Shown here one piece after another: positions 32,666 through 45,506 of a stretch of DNA of 64,000 bases. A model generated the notes under the pieces. That model was not told where the DNA came from, ran no database searches, and saw nothing but the letters and a program-made list of their open reading frames with translations. Each line of letters begins with the position of its first letter. The stretch's first letter is position 1. This DNA is from Campylobacter hyointestinalis subsp. hyointestinalis (GTDB taxonomy: Bacteria; Campylobacterota; Campylobacteria; Campylobacterales; Campylobacteraceae). The position numbers and the translations under genes are program-made. The DNA is taken from the NCBI RefSeq assembly GCF_013372145.1, contig NZ_CP053827.1, positions 1,116,001-1,180,000 on the forward strand, written 5' to 3'.

Positions 32666-33087
32666 AGCAACGTCCAATAAACTTAGCATTTAAACTTAAA
32701 AATAGTGGAAAGTTTTGTTTAATAGATATAAAGTTATACCTTATGAAACAATAGTGCTTAAATTATGCATTATACCGTTCCAAATCATAACTGTCTTTGG
32801 ATATATGCAAAAGATTTTATGATTTTAGTGAATATAGTGCAAGACCAACAACGAAAAGCATAAACAAGGTAAAAAACAAGTAAAATAAATAGTAATAAAA
32901 GTGTGAGCTATTGGCTCAAGTATAGTTTTATAAATGCTTTCCATATGGTTATTATAATATAAAAAAGTAAGCTCCAAATCCTAAAAAAGGTGAATTTTAT
33001 ACCATTTTGGGTTTAATGAGATTTTATCAATGGATTTAAATGAATTTATAGATTATTTTGAGATAGCAAAAAAAGGATAAATGAGGC
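32666..33087 (+). pseudogene. phage tail gene remnants downstream of radA
   Basis: No intact gene. From about 32970 the plus strand encodes broken phage-like pieces: a frame reading PNPKKGEFYTILGLMRFYQW ends at TAA, and after a shift DLNEFIDYFEIAKKG follows. Together they look like one small tail protein split by a frameshift. 32666-32960 is AT-rich with no feature seen. Phage origin is inferred from the adjoining tape-measure fragment. Confidence 0.45.
32971..33002 (+). repeat. degenerate CRISPR repeat beyond the trailer end
   Basis: The 32 bases begin GCTCCAAATCCTAAAA and end TTTATAC. Aligned to the array repeat in the same orientation they match about 25 of 30 positions with a 2-base insertion. 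It lies 404 bp before the first perfect repeat. The same bases can also be read as part of a phage frame (PNPKKGEFYT), so chance resemblance is not excluded. Confidence 0.5.
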
Positions 33088-33213
33088 TTAAAGCTTGATA
33101 TCTTTATATCTTGCATCAGTTTTGCCAGTGTAAGGCTTTGAGCAGCTAAAATCAAAATGACAATAAAATTTTATTAAAGCAAAAACCAAAACCATAATAA
33201 TAAAACTAAACAT
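33088..33213 (-). CDS. small single-pass membrane peptide, 41 aa
   Basis: An ATG-initiated frame with AAGG seven bases upstream. The N-terminal half is hydrophobic (FIIMVLVFALIKFY) and the tail is polar (YTGKTDARYKDIKL). No family recognised. It sits between two tail-gene fragments on the opposite strand. Could be a phage gene or chance. Confidence 0.35.
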   Translation of the reverse strand: MFSFIIMVLVFALIKFYCHFDFSCSKPYTGKTDARYKDIKL

Positions 33214-33254
33214 TTATAAGCCTTTTTTAAAAAAATACCATAAAAGGATTAAAT

Positions 33255-33428
33255 ATGTCAAATGCTACTTTAACCTTTGGAGTGGATTTAAGTGAGTTTA
33301 ATACTGCTTTTAATAAAATTAACAAAACAACAACCACCCTAAGCGATGCCCTAGATAAAAACATAAAAACAGCACTAACAGCGATAAAAAATGCAAATCA
33401 CAAAAAGTTTCAAATCCTAAAAGGATAA
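33255..33428 (+). pseudogene. truncated phage tail tape-measure protein running into the CRISPR array
   Basis: ATG with AAAAGGA upstream. The first 50 codons (MSNATLTFGVDLSEFNTAFN then a Thr/Lys/Ala helix) look like the N-terminus of a TP901-type tail tape-measure protein, which is normally several hundred residues or more. The frame enters the first CRISPR repeat at 33407 and stops at TAA within it, so the phage gene ends exactly where the array begins. Confidence 0.6.
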
Positions 33429-36400
33429 ATTTATACAATATACCTTTATAGCGCTCTCTCCGCCTATTTGAGTTTCAAATCCTAAAAGGATAAATTTATA
33501 CAGATATCTATGCAAACCATAGGGGGATTTTAACGTTTCAAATCCTAAAAGGATAAATTTATACAGCAAGAGATAGATGAAGCGTGGGCGAGGCTTAGGT
33601 TTCAAATCCTAAAAGGATAAATTTATACCAAAAATACATAAAGCCCATAGGGTAAGCATAATAAAAGTTTCAAATCCTAAAAGGATAAATTTATACCGTA
33701 GCATTTCAGCCAAAGGAATGAAAGCAGTGCAGTTTCAAATCCTAAAAGGATAAATTTATACCATAATTATCCAGCCACGGTGTTGATGAAACCTTAAGTT
33801 TCAAATCCTAAAAGGATAAATTTATACTCCTTAGTTTTGATTTTGTGTAGGGCTTGAAAAGGTTTCAAATCCTAAAAGGATAAATTTATACTCCTTAGTT
33901 TTGATTTTGTGTAGGGCTTGAAAAGGTTTCAAATCCTAAAAGGATAAATTTATACCCTTGAAATGTGGCAGTATGCGTTTGATTACTACTGGTTTCAAAT
34001 CCTAAAAGGATAAATTTATACTGTTTGCCAATGTTAAAACTCTCTGTCGGTCTATGAGTTTCAAATCCTAAAAGGATAAATTTATACACAGAGGTAAAAA
34101 GAGACGACGAGGCTATTCAAAAGCGTTTCAAATCCTAAAAGGATAAATTTATACCAAAGATAAACAAAACCAAATCTACGCTTATGATGAGTTTCAAATC
34201 CTAAAAGGATAAATTTATACGGGCTAGTATATACTTTGGCTTTATATCGAAAAATATCGGTTTCAAATCCTAAAAGGATAAATTTATACCGGCAAACAAA
34301 AATGCATAGTAGCCTACGACTCTAGTTTCAAATCCTAAAAGGATAAATTTATACTTATTACACTTTCAAGCTCATCAGCAAGGTTAAGTTTCAAATCCTA
34401 AAAGGATAAATTTATACTATATGATGCTCTTTTTATTTGCACCACTCTTTACGTTTCAAATCCTAAAAGGATAAATTTATACTGAATATACCAAAGGGCT
34501 TTCAAACAAACGGGGCGTTTCAAATCCTAAAAGGATAAATTTATACCATTTTTTACCCTAAGATATTTTTTCGCAAAACTCTAGTTTCAAATCCTAAAAG
34601 GATAAATTTATACTACACCTGTTATTGCTGAGCTTCCTATAATGGACTTGTTTCAAATCCTAAAAGGATAAATTTATACGCTAGCTTATTTTCTACAAAG
34701 ACGCTCATTTTGGGTTTCAAATCCTAAAAGGATAAATTTATACAATAAAGCGTTACTTTTCTAGCATATCAATCAAAAAGTTTCAAATCCTAAAAGGATA
34801 AATTTATACTTTAGAATGCGTCTGTGCAGAGAATAGCATAACGCGTTTCAAATCCTAAAAGGATAAATTTATACCAAGCCTTTTATTGTATATTTCATAT
34901 TTTTCTTCGGAGTTTCAAATCCTAAAAGGATAAATTTATACGTTATGCTTGAAACAATACCCGGAAGCCAATTTTGGTTTCAAATCCTAAAAGGATAAAT
35001 TTATACAAAGCCAAACCACGTTTTTAAGGCTATTTAAACAGTTTCAAATCCTAAAAGGATAAATTTATACGAATTATTCGGTTCTTTTGGTTTTGAAGCA
35101 ATAGAGCGTTTCAAATCCTAAAAGGATAAATTTATACTTAGGGTATTTGTTAGCTCGTCTGTTTTAGTGTTGTTTCAAATCCTAAAAGGATAAATTTATA
35201 CCAAACCAAAGGTCACTCCACTACCAACAAAAACACCGTTTCAAATCCTAAAAGGATAAATTTATACTCAACGCCGACAAAAAACATAGGGTCGCCATAC
35301 TTAGTTTCAAATCCTAAAAGGATAAATTTATACTCATACAAAAAACAACTCATCTAAATTTAAAAAGAAGTTTCAAATCCTAAAAGGATAAATTTATACT
35401 CAAAAAAGGAATGAGCGTAGCGGAATTTTTAAATTGTTTCAAATCCTAAAAGGATAAATTTATACTGCCTGTTATATCATTAGCAAAACTTATATTTGAG
35501 TTTCAAATCCTAAAAGGATAAATTTATACACTGGGTGCTTAGTAGATATGACCTGAATGAGTTGTTTCAAATCCTAAAAGGATAAATTTATACTAATTCC
35601 AAAATAGAGAGCCTATATCCACAAGCTAGGTTTCAAATCCTAAAAGGATAAATTTATACAAAGATAGATTTGAGCTAGTAGAAGAATACAGGTAGTTTCA
35701 AATCCTAAAAGGATAAATTTATACTACGAGAACGAGGAGCTATTAGTAGGAGAGATGAGTTTCAAATCCTAAAAGGATAAATTTATACGACCCAGCCAAA
35801 TAAACAACGATAGAACTCTCAGAGTTTCAAATCCTAAAAGGATAAATTTATACAAAGTTTCAATGCTCATTTTTAATCCTTTTTTGATAAGTTTCAAATC
35901 CTAAAAGGATAAATTTATACTTAATTGATGATTTTTATTTTCTTTGTGAAATCTGTTTCAAATCCTAAAAGGATAAATTTATACTTTTGCTGATTTGTTA
36001 GACTTCCCCTTGAACTTCGTTTCAAATCCTAAAAGGATAAATTTATACCTATGGGATAATTCTATAAGCCCGATGTTACTTGAGTTTCAAATCCTAAAAG
36101 GATAAATTTATACCTTTTGGTTATGGAGAAAAAGAGGGAAAAGAGGTTGTTTCAAATCCTAAAAGGATAAATTTATACATGGAAATGTTAGATAATAAAA
36201 ACGTCACAACAAAGTTTCAAATCCTAAAAGGATAAATTTATACATTTCTATTTTGTAGGTCATATGTGATTTTTGATAGTTTCAAATCCTAAAAGGATAA
36301 ATTTATACGCAAGATAGATAGCTTAAATGATGAGCTTAAAGCGTAGTTTCAAATCCTAAAAGGATAAATTTATACAGCGGTTGGGAGCATTTTCAATTTT

Positions 36401-39400
36401 CTAGCTTTGAGTTTCAAATCCTAAAAGGATAAATTTATACGAAATCATCAAAACAACGCAAGATGAGTTCAAGATGTTTCAAATCCTAAAAGGATAAATT
36501 TATACATAGCACTGTCTAAGCCGTTCATTTTAGATTTTAAGGTTTCAAATCCTAAAAGGATAAATTTATACTTATTTCAAATTTAGCCGATTTTTATTTG
36601 ATAGTGGTTTCAAATCCTAAAAGGATAAATTTATACGATACTGTCTTGAATTTCACGTGTGCAAAGTATCCTGTTTCAAATCCTAAAAGGATAAATTTAT
36701 ACTCCTTAGTTTTGATTTTGTGTAGGGCTTGAAAAGGTTTCAAATCCTAAAAGGATAAATTTATACAAATGCTTGAAAGGCTTAATACAATTTTGGAAGA
36801 GTTTCAAATCCTAAAAGGATAAATTTATACGTTTCAATGCTCATTTTTAATCCTTTTTTGATAAGTTTCAAATCCTAAAAGGATAAATTTATACATTCGG
36901 CGGATACCAATACAGAAGTTGCGAGGACAGTTTCAAATCCTAAAAGGATAAATTTATACAAAAATCACGCTAGGCTTAACTTCAGCGTTATAGGTTTCAA
37001 ATCCTAAAAGGATAAATTTATACCAATGGCGATAGAAATGCGATAGAAACAAGAGCCAAGTTTCAAATCCTAAAAGGATAAATTTATACCTAAATAGACC
37101 AAAAGAGCCAAGCCTTGATGAGCGTTTCAAATCCTAAAAGGATAAATTTATACTTAGCAGGTATGCCTATCATTCCTTTATCGATGATGTTTCAAATCCT
37201 AAAAGGATAAATTTATACGATGAGTTTCTTATATCGTTGTTATCAAAAAAATGTTTCAAATCCTAAAAGGATAAATTTATACGTCAGCTCCAACCATATG
37301 CAAAATATTACCATTTAGTTTCAAATCCTAAAAGGATAAATTTATACCTTGCGCGACTAGAAATGAAAAAATCACCAAAACCGTTTCAAATCCTAAAAGG
37401 ATAAATTTATACGTTGTGTATCAGTTTTTAAATTATTTTTCAAAGGGTTTCAAATCCTAAAAGGATAAATTTATACTAATATTTATCCGCTATTAGAATT
37501 TTAGCGTAATGTTTCAAATCCTAAAAGGATAAATTTATACTCTATCGCCGATGATGACTAGCTCATCATTTAAGTTTCAAATCCTAAAAGGATAAATTTA
37601 TACTAAAATAAATAATAATTTAGTCGAGCTTAGCTATTTGTTTCAAATCCTAAAAGGATAAATTTATACATCACGAAAGAGCGTTAGAGAGAAATTATTC
37701 ACAATGTTTCAAATCCTAAAAGGATAAATTTATACATTCCGTTTATAGAGGGGTTTATTTCACTCCTTAGAGTTTCAAATCCTAAAAGGATAAATTTATA
37801 CATTACCAGTCAGGCGCGTATTTTGTTATCAAGCCGTTTCAAATCCTAAAAGGATAAATTTATACCGTTTCAGATGCAAGCAGCATAAACATCAAAGTTG
37901 AGTTTCAAATCCTAAAAGGATAAATTTATACATCTATGGGCGGATTAACACTTATAGCACTGAAATTTGTTTCAAATCCTAAAAGGATAAATTTATACGC
38001 TTTTGAGCTTAATAGTGATTGAGTTTCAATAGTGTTTCAAATCCTAAAAGGATAAATTTATACTGTATCGTGCTATCCCTTTGCAAAATAGCCGATACAG
38101 TTTCAAATCCTAAAAGGATAAATTTATACGTAATACAATTGGCGAGTTTTGGGATGATAGCGTTCGGTTTCAAATCCTAAAAGGATAAATTTATACGTTT
38201 AGCTCTTTTAAACAAAGTTCAGCTAAACACTCAGTTTCAAATCCTAAAAGGATAAATTTATACGATTTTGTGGGCGGCGTGGCAGAAGATGCAACGAGTT
38301 TCAAATCCTAAAAGGATAAATTTATACCCATCCAGGTTGCTTTGCTCAACTTCCATTAAACGTTTCAAATCCTAAAAGGATAAATTTATACCAATAGGGC
38401 TTATTCCATATCCTCCGCCAAAGCTAGTTTCAAATCCTAAAAGGATAAATTTATACGTAAAGCCCTCCGTTTTGATAGGATTGTTCGCATATGCGTTTCA
38501 AATCCTAAAAGGATAAATTTATACATATATGGGAAGTTCAATCGGTGCAGATGAACCGTTTCAAATCCTAAAAGGATAAATTTATACTCAAAAACAGCTC
38601 TTGAAATTCAACAAGATATCGGTTTCAAATCCTAAAAGGATAAATTTATACAGGTGGTAGGCGATATAAAAAAATCGATAGTAGCAGGTTTCAAATCCTA
38701 AAAGGATAAATTTATACTTTAGCTTTTTTCACACTCTTCTATCAAAAAATCGTTTCAAATCCTAAAAGGATAAATTTATACTATCGGCGAAATTAGAAAA
38801 ATGTATTTTAAGAATTTGTTTCAAATCCTAAAAGGATAAATTTATACTTTTATCATTTATTATTCTTGCGTATTTTTCCATTGTTTCAAATCCTAAAAGG
38901 ATAAATTTATACGTGAAAATAGTCTGGGCATCGAAACTTTGGTAGGGTTTCAAATCCTAAAAGGATAAATTTATACAGCAGATATCCACTCCCTCGAATG
39001 ATTTTATTTTTGAGTTTCAAATCCTAAAAGGATAAATTTATACCTATACTTACTTTTGTCATCTTTGTATTTTTTTCGTTTCAAATCCTAAAAGGATAAA
39101 TTTATACTTAGCTCTCTATCAAACACAAAATACAGAAATTGTGAGTTTCAAATCCTAAAAGGATAAATTTATACGCGGAAGTATATCAATGACAATCAAG
39201 AGAGAATGTTTCAAATCCTAAAAGGATAAATTTATACTAAAATGACAAAACAAGACTTTCAAGAAGTATTTAGTTTCAAATCCTAAAAGGATAAATTTAT
39301 ACCAAAACGATATTTTAGAAATATCACAAGGGAGTTAGTTTCAAATCCTAAAAGGATAAATTTATACTTTTTGATGATACCTCATCAGCTTTTTTAAAAC

Positions 39401-42400
39401 TTTCGTTTCAAATCCTAAAAGGATAAATTTATACGAGGTATGCCCCCTTTGTGGCGTTAAGTTGATAAAGTTTCAAATCCTAAAAGGATAAATTTATACA
39501 CAGATAAAATAGCACTTGTGGATTATGAAAAGGCGTTTCAAATCCTAAAAGGATAAATTTATACTTTATTTGAGGTTGTCCTCTTTGTTTTGATAGAGGT
39601 TTCAAATCCTAAAAGGATAAATTTATACTCGATATATTTACGCTTTTATTTAAGCAGGTGGTGTTTCAAATCCTAAAAGGATAAATTTATACTTATTCAG
39701 ATAACGACACAATACCATTTTAAGGAGTTTCAAATCCTAAAAGGATAAATTTATACGGTATCATCAAAAAGAGATTTAACAGTGCAAAAAAGTTTCAAAT
39801 CCTAAAAGGATAAATTTATACAAGTTTTTCTTTGGATAGTTGAGGTTCATTAGTTAGTTTCAAATCCTAAAAGGATAAATTTATACTGGTTGAAGCACTT
39901 GGCGGTTGGGTGGATATTTGCAAGTTTCAAATCCTAAAAGGATAAATTTATACGGCAAGTTTGAACCAAAAACGCCTATGACGATGCTGTTTCAAATCCT
40001 AAAAGGATAAATTTATACATGATATAAAAACTCTTATCAAGCTTTTAGGTTAGTTTCAAATCCTAAAAGGATAAATTTATACGAAGTAAAAAGAGACGAC
40101 GAGGCTATTCAAAAGCGTTTCAAATCCTAAAAGGATAAATTTATACAATGTCAGAAAGACCGATATTGCGCAAGTAAATAGGTTTCAAATCCTAAAAGGA
40201 TAAATTTATACTTAATATCGCTCATCTTTATATCCAAAGCGGAATGTTTCAAATCCTAAAAGGATAAATTTATACACAATAGGGCTTATTCCATAGCCTC
40301 CGCCAAAGCTAGTTTCAAATCCTAAAAGGATAAATTTATACATATTTTCAACTTGCAAGCCGTTTTTTAAATCATTGTTTCAAATCCTAAAAGGATAAAT
40401 TTATACTATGACCCCTTTGCTTGATAGGCATTATCAATTATTAATGTTTCAAATCCTAAAAGGATAAATTTATACTCTTAAGCCACTTGCTATCTTGCTT
40501 TGAAATCCTTGTTTCAAATCCTAAAAGGATAAATTTATACTTCACTATTTGGCTTTCTGATTGTAGGGTCAAGGAGTTTCAAATCCTAAAAGGATAAATT
40601 TATACACTATATCAGATTTTTTTATATTAACAATACGTATGTTTCAAATCCTAAAAGGATAAATTTATACGATAGTTTCCCAGCCTAGCACTTGTGATAC
40701 TATTGTATTGTTTCAAATCCTAAAAGGATAAATTTATACGCCTACGATTTTGAAGCCTTTTTGTTCGCAGTATTGTTTCAAATCCTAAAAGGATAAATTT
40801 ATACTCTCCTGCATTTTCTCATATACTTCTTTAGTTGGGTTTCAAATCCTAAAAGGATAAATTTATACTGAGGACGGCATCGAGTTTATCCGCGGTTTTG
40901 AGTTTCAAATCCTAAAAGGATAAATTTATACCGCAGTAAAATCTTAACTTAACACATTCAAAACTGTTTCAAATCCTAAAAGGATAAATTTATACTTCCA
41001 CCACTGCGTTTATAGTCTTATCTTCAAAGCGTTTCAAATCCTAAAAGGATAAATTTATACTCAAAAAGTTCTGATATTTTGATTTCATTTATCAGTTTCA
41101 AATCCTAAAAGGATAAATTTATACTTGTTTCAGGGAGGAAAATTCACAAATCTCATCTTAGTTTCAAATCCTAAAAGGATAAATTTATACCGAATTACTA
41201 GCGTAAGCATTTATCCCTAAATTAGTTTCAAATCCTAAAAGGATAAATTTATACTCCTTAGTTTTGATTTTGTGTAGGGCTTGAAAAAGTTTCAAATCCT
41301 AAAAGGATAAATTTATACCGATAGAAACGGCATTTTATGGGTAGATTATACCAGTTTCAAATCCTAAAAGGATAAATTTATACAAGAAAAAGAGCAAGAT
41401 AGCATAGACTTTGATAAGTTTCAAATCCTAAAAGGATAAATTTATACCCAATATTGCTTTTATTTTTTTCTTATTCATATTGGTTTCAAATCCTAAAAGG
41501 ATAAATTTATACTAGAGGGTACAAAGTAGATACGAGCTCCCCTCAAAAGTTTCAAATCCTAAAAGGATAAATTTATACTGAATAAAAACTCGCTTCCATT
41601 CACGTGCTTAAGTTTCAAATCCTAAAAGGATAAATTTATACAATGTTTCATTTATCTTCATTGTTTATCATTTCATTGTTTCAAATCCTAAAAGGATAAA
41701 TTTATACCTAAGAGTATTTTTTAAAATATAGATATATATTTTGTTTCAAATCCTAAAAGGATAAATTTATACATGGAAAAACTCTTAAACGACTTAAGAG
41801 ATGTCCTGTTTCAAATCCTAAAAGGATAAATTTATACTGAAGCTGAAATGACTGAAAGTGAAAAAATAGAAGCGTTTCAAATCCTAAAAGGATAAATTTA
41901 TACGTTGGCGGATTAGCACCACTTCCTACGAAAATGCAGTTTCAAATCCTAAAAGGATAAATTTATACTCTCTAGCATAGTGCCTTTTTCGCCTATAAGA
42001 ACGTTTCAAATCCTAAAAGGATAAATTTATACAATCTCAATGGATGCTACCTACCGAAGCAGAATATTGTTTCAAATCCTAAAAGGATAAATTTATACAC
42101 CCCTTTACTTGATAGGCATTATCAGCTATTGATGTTTCAAATCCTAAAAGGATAAATTTATACGCAGATTGGGGCTTTGCAAACGACCCTAACACGCGTT
42201 TCAAATCCTAAAAGGATAAATTTATACAGATAGCAAAAATGATATAAATAGCCCTTGCGAAAAGTTTCAAATCCTAAAAGGATAAATTTATACCAATCAT
42301 TATTAAGCTCAAAAGCTCCAAAGAAAGTGTTTCAAATCCTAAAAGGATAAATTTATACTGGGACGAAGATATCAAGCAAGGCGTTTTAAGCGGGTTTCAA

Positions 42401-45235
42401 ATCCTAAAAGGATAAATTTATACGCTACACTTCGCGGATATTTAGCAGGTGCGAAAAAAGGTTTCAAATCCTAAAAGGATAAATTTATACTTCAAAACAA
42501 TCAGTCTCACAAAGCCTAAAAAAACGTTTCAAATCCTAAAAGGATAAATTTATACTTTAGAGGGTGGGAATAGTGCGTTTGGTGAGTTTTGTTTCAAATC
42601 CTAAAAGGATAAATTTATACGGTTACTTTAGGCACACAGTTCTATTGTTCTGCGAAGTTTCAAATCCTAAAAGGATAAATTTATACACACACTCATACTC
42701 ATCATTCAGAATTTCACAAAGAAAAGTTTCAAATCCTAAAAGGATAAATTTATACACGGAAGCACAAAAATAGCAATGGAAAAAGGAAAAAGTTTCAAAT
42801 CCTAAAAGGATAAATTTATACTTTAATAATCCATATGTTTTATTATTACCATTATGTTTCAAATCCTAAAAGGATAAATTTATACATGTTTGCGTAGATG
42901 GCGGAACAGATGAAGAGATAGCGTTTCAAATCCTAAAAGGATAAATTTATACTGAGAAAATATAAAGTATCACTAGGCACGGTGAAGTTTCAAATCCTAA
43001 AAGGATAAATTTATACTGGCTTCTTTAAAAAAAATCAATTCAAAACAAAAGGAGTTTCAAATCCTAAAAGGATAAATTTATACTTGGCATCGCTGATAGT
43101 TGCATCGGCTTCCTTGAGTTTCAAATCCTAAAAGGATAAATTTATACTTACATACCTTAAAAAACTTTTTTAGTTATTTTAGTTTCAAATCCTAAAAGGA
43201 TAAATTTATACGTGGTTACTTTAGGCACACAGTTTTATTGTTCTGCGAAGTTTCAAATCCTAAAAGGATAAATTTATACTGATGGTAACACAAAAATAGC
43301 AATGGAAAAAGGGAAAAGTTTCAAATCCTAAAAGGATAAATTTATACCCAAAAGATAGCCGATGAAATGTTTTGCTTTGGTTGGTTTCAAATCCTAAAAG
43401 GATAAATTTATACTTAAAGCAGATTGATAGCAGTTTTTACAAATGGAGGTTTCAAATCCTAAAAGGATAAATTTATACTTCCTTTTGCTAAATTTAAGGC
43501 TGGTTTTGAAGTGTTTCAAATCCTAAAAGGATAAATTTATACACTTTGTATCACAAGAGCAGAGCTATCAGAAATATGTTTCAAATCCTAAAAGGATAAA
43601 TTTATACTATCAACCGATGATTATGTGAGTGTTTATCAATCTAGTTTCAAATCCTAAAAGGATAAATTTATACAACAAATCAAAGATGAACAATAGAACA
43701 GCAAGACGTTTCAAATCCTAAAAGGATAAATTTATACGGTAATTCACGACTATCTATGCGATGAGGCTAAGAGGTTTCAAATCCTAAAAGGATAAATTTA
43801 TACAACGTGGATTTTAGGCTTTTTGACAACTCTACAACGTTTCAAATCCTAAAAGGATAAATTTATACGGTTTTAAAATTACTCTATTCATATCATACAC
43901 GCGTTTCAAATCCTAAAAGGATAAATTTATACTGCACAGACGCACTCTAAAAATGCGATATGCCTGTTTCAAATCCTAAAAGGATAAATTTATACACGGT
44001 AGGAATGCCTATCATTCCGCTACCTGCACGTTTCAAATCCTAAAAGGATAAATTTATACTAAAGACAAGAGAGTGGCCAAAGACGTAATTACTTGTTTCA
44101 AATCCTAAAAGGATAAATTTATACCGACCAAAGCGGACTACTAGCAAGTGCGACGGTTGAGTTTCAAATCCTAAAAGGATAAATTTATACTTTAGCCTAT
44201 TGTTCATCTCTTATCCTTTATCAAATTGTTTCAAATCCTAAAAGGATAAATTTATACATCACAAAGCATAGGCGAGAGTTTAAGCTCTCAACGTTTCAAA
44301 TCCTAAAAGGATAAATTTATACGAAAGGATTTAAAGATGAATGAGGAAATTGAGAAATGTTTCAAATCCTAAAAGGATAAATTTATACAGCAATATTCTA
44401 AATACCTCTCGAAGCAGTAGCAAGTTTCAAATCCTAAAAGGATAAATTTATACCAAACGGCGGAAATTTCTATTTTGAAACTCAAAAGTTTCAAATCCTA
44501 AAAGGATAAATTTATACTAAAGCCTTTGTAGCCGACCAAAAAATAGAAATTCGTTTCAAATCCTAAAAGGATAAATTTATACCCTTTGCATAAATGGAAG
44601 CGCCCCAGTGCTACCGGGTTTCAAATCCTAAAAGGATAAATTTATACAGATACTTCGTCCTTAAGTCCTTCAAGCTCATAAAGTTTCAAATCCTAAAAGG
44701 ATAAATTTATACTATTTTTTTGTTGTCCGGATAAATTCCAGTTAAAGGTTTCAAATCCTAAAAGGATAAATTTATACAAAAACACGAACGAGCTAGTTTT
44801 CAATAATAAATGGGGTTTCAAATCCTAAAAGGATAAATTTATACTAATGCAGTTGTGATTAAGCTTAACTATCAAGACAAGTTTCAAATCCTAAAAGGAT
44901 AAATTTATACTGTCGTTGAATTTGGTAGAAACTAAAAGGAGGAAAAAGTTTCAAATCCTAAAAGGATAAATTTATACATTCCTACCGTTTCAGAAAGAGG
45001 CGTTAGCGTAAAAGGTTTCAAATCCTAAAAGGATAAATTTATACATGAGAAATTGTCTATCTGATGGTTGGAAATCTTGTTTCAAATCCTAAAAGGATAA
45101 ATTTATACTATGGCTCTACGGTTTTTAATGGCGTGAGGAGTAGTTTCAAATCCTAAAAGGATAAATTTATACCATAGATGATTATCCAGTAGTCATAATA
45201 GGAAAGTTTCAAATCCTAAAAGGATAAATTTATAC
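33407..45235 (-). CRISPR. CRISPR array, about 182 repeats of 30 bp
   Basis: I counted about 182 repeats starting at 33407 and ending at 45235, with a mean period of 65 bp and spacers of about 33-37 bp. All repeats look identical by eye. On the minus strand the repeat begins GTATAAATTT and ends ATCCTTTTAGGATTTGAAAC, with a small ATCCT/AGGAT stem and an expected 8-nt handle TTTGAAAC, typical of type I-B. Transcription is therefore leftward, and newest spacers are at the right end. The nearby Cas6 should process it. Several spacers recur or overlap (see findings). Confidence 0.98.
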
Positions 45236-45506
45236 AGCAACAAAAACAGCTAAATTTAGTACTTTGTACCAAGTTTTACTATATTTATTTTACTAAAAAA
45301 TGGCTTAATATAGTATTTATAAAATCATCAAATAAAGCATTTAAGCTATTTTATAAATCTTAAATATAGCTTTATCAAGTTATTTAAAGCAATTTTTTTT
45401 AAGTATTTAGGCAAAGGTTGATCCATAAATAAATCTAACTTAACCATATTAAATCAAAATAAAAATAGCTATAAGGCAAATTTTAAACTCGCTAAACGCT
45501 TGTAAA
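45236..45506 (-). promoter_or_regulatory. CRISPR leader region
   Basis: 270 bp of AT-rich non-coding DNA between the right-most repeat and the end of the cytochrome b gene. Repeat polarity makes this the upstream side. A GTACTTTGTAC palindrome lies near the leader-repeat junction and a run of eight T near 45393. Exact promoter not assigned. Confidence 0.7.

Noticed and set aside
33417-34089. Open frames inside the array start (minus strand, KFILLGFET repeats)
   Set aside because: They are translations of the CRISPR repeat, as are those at 42564-42862.
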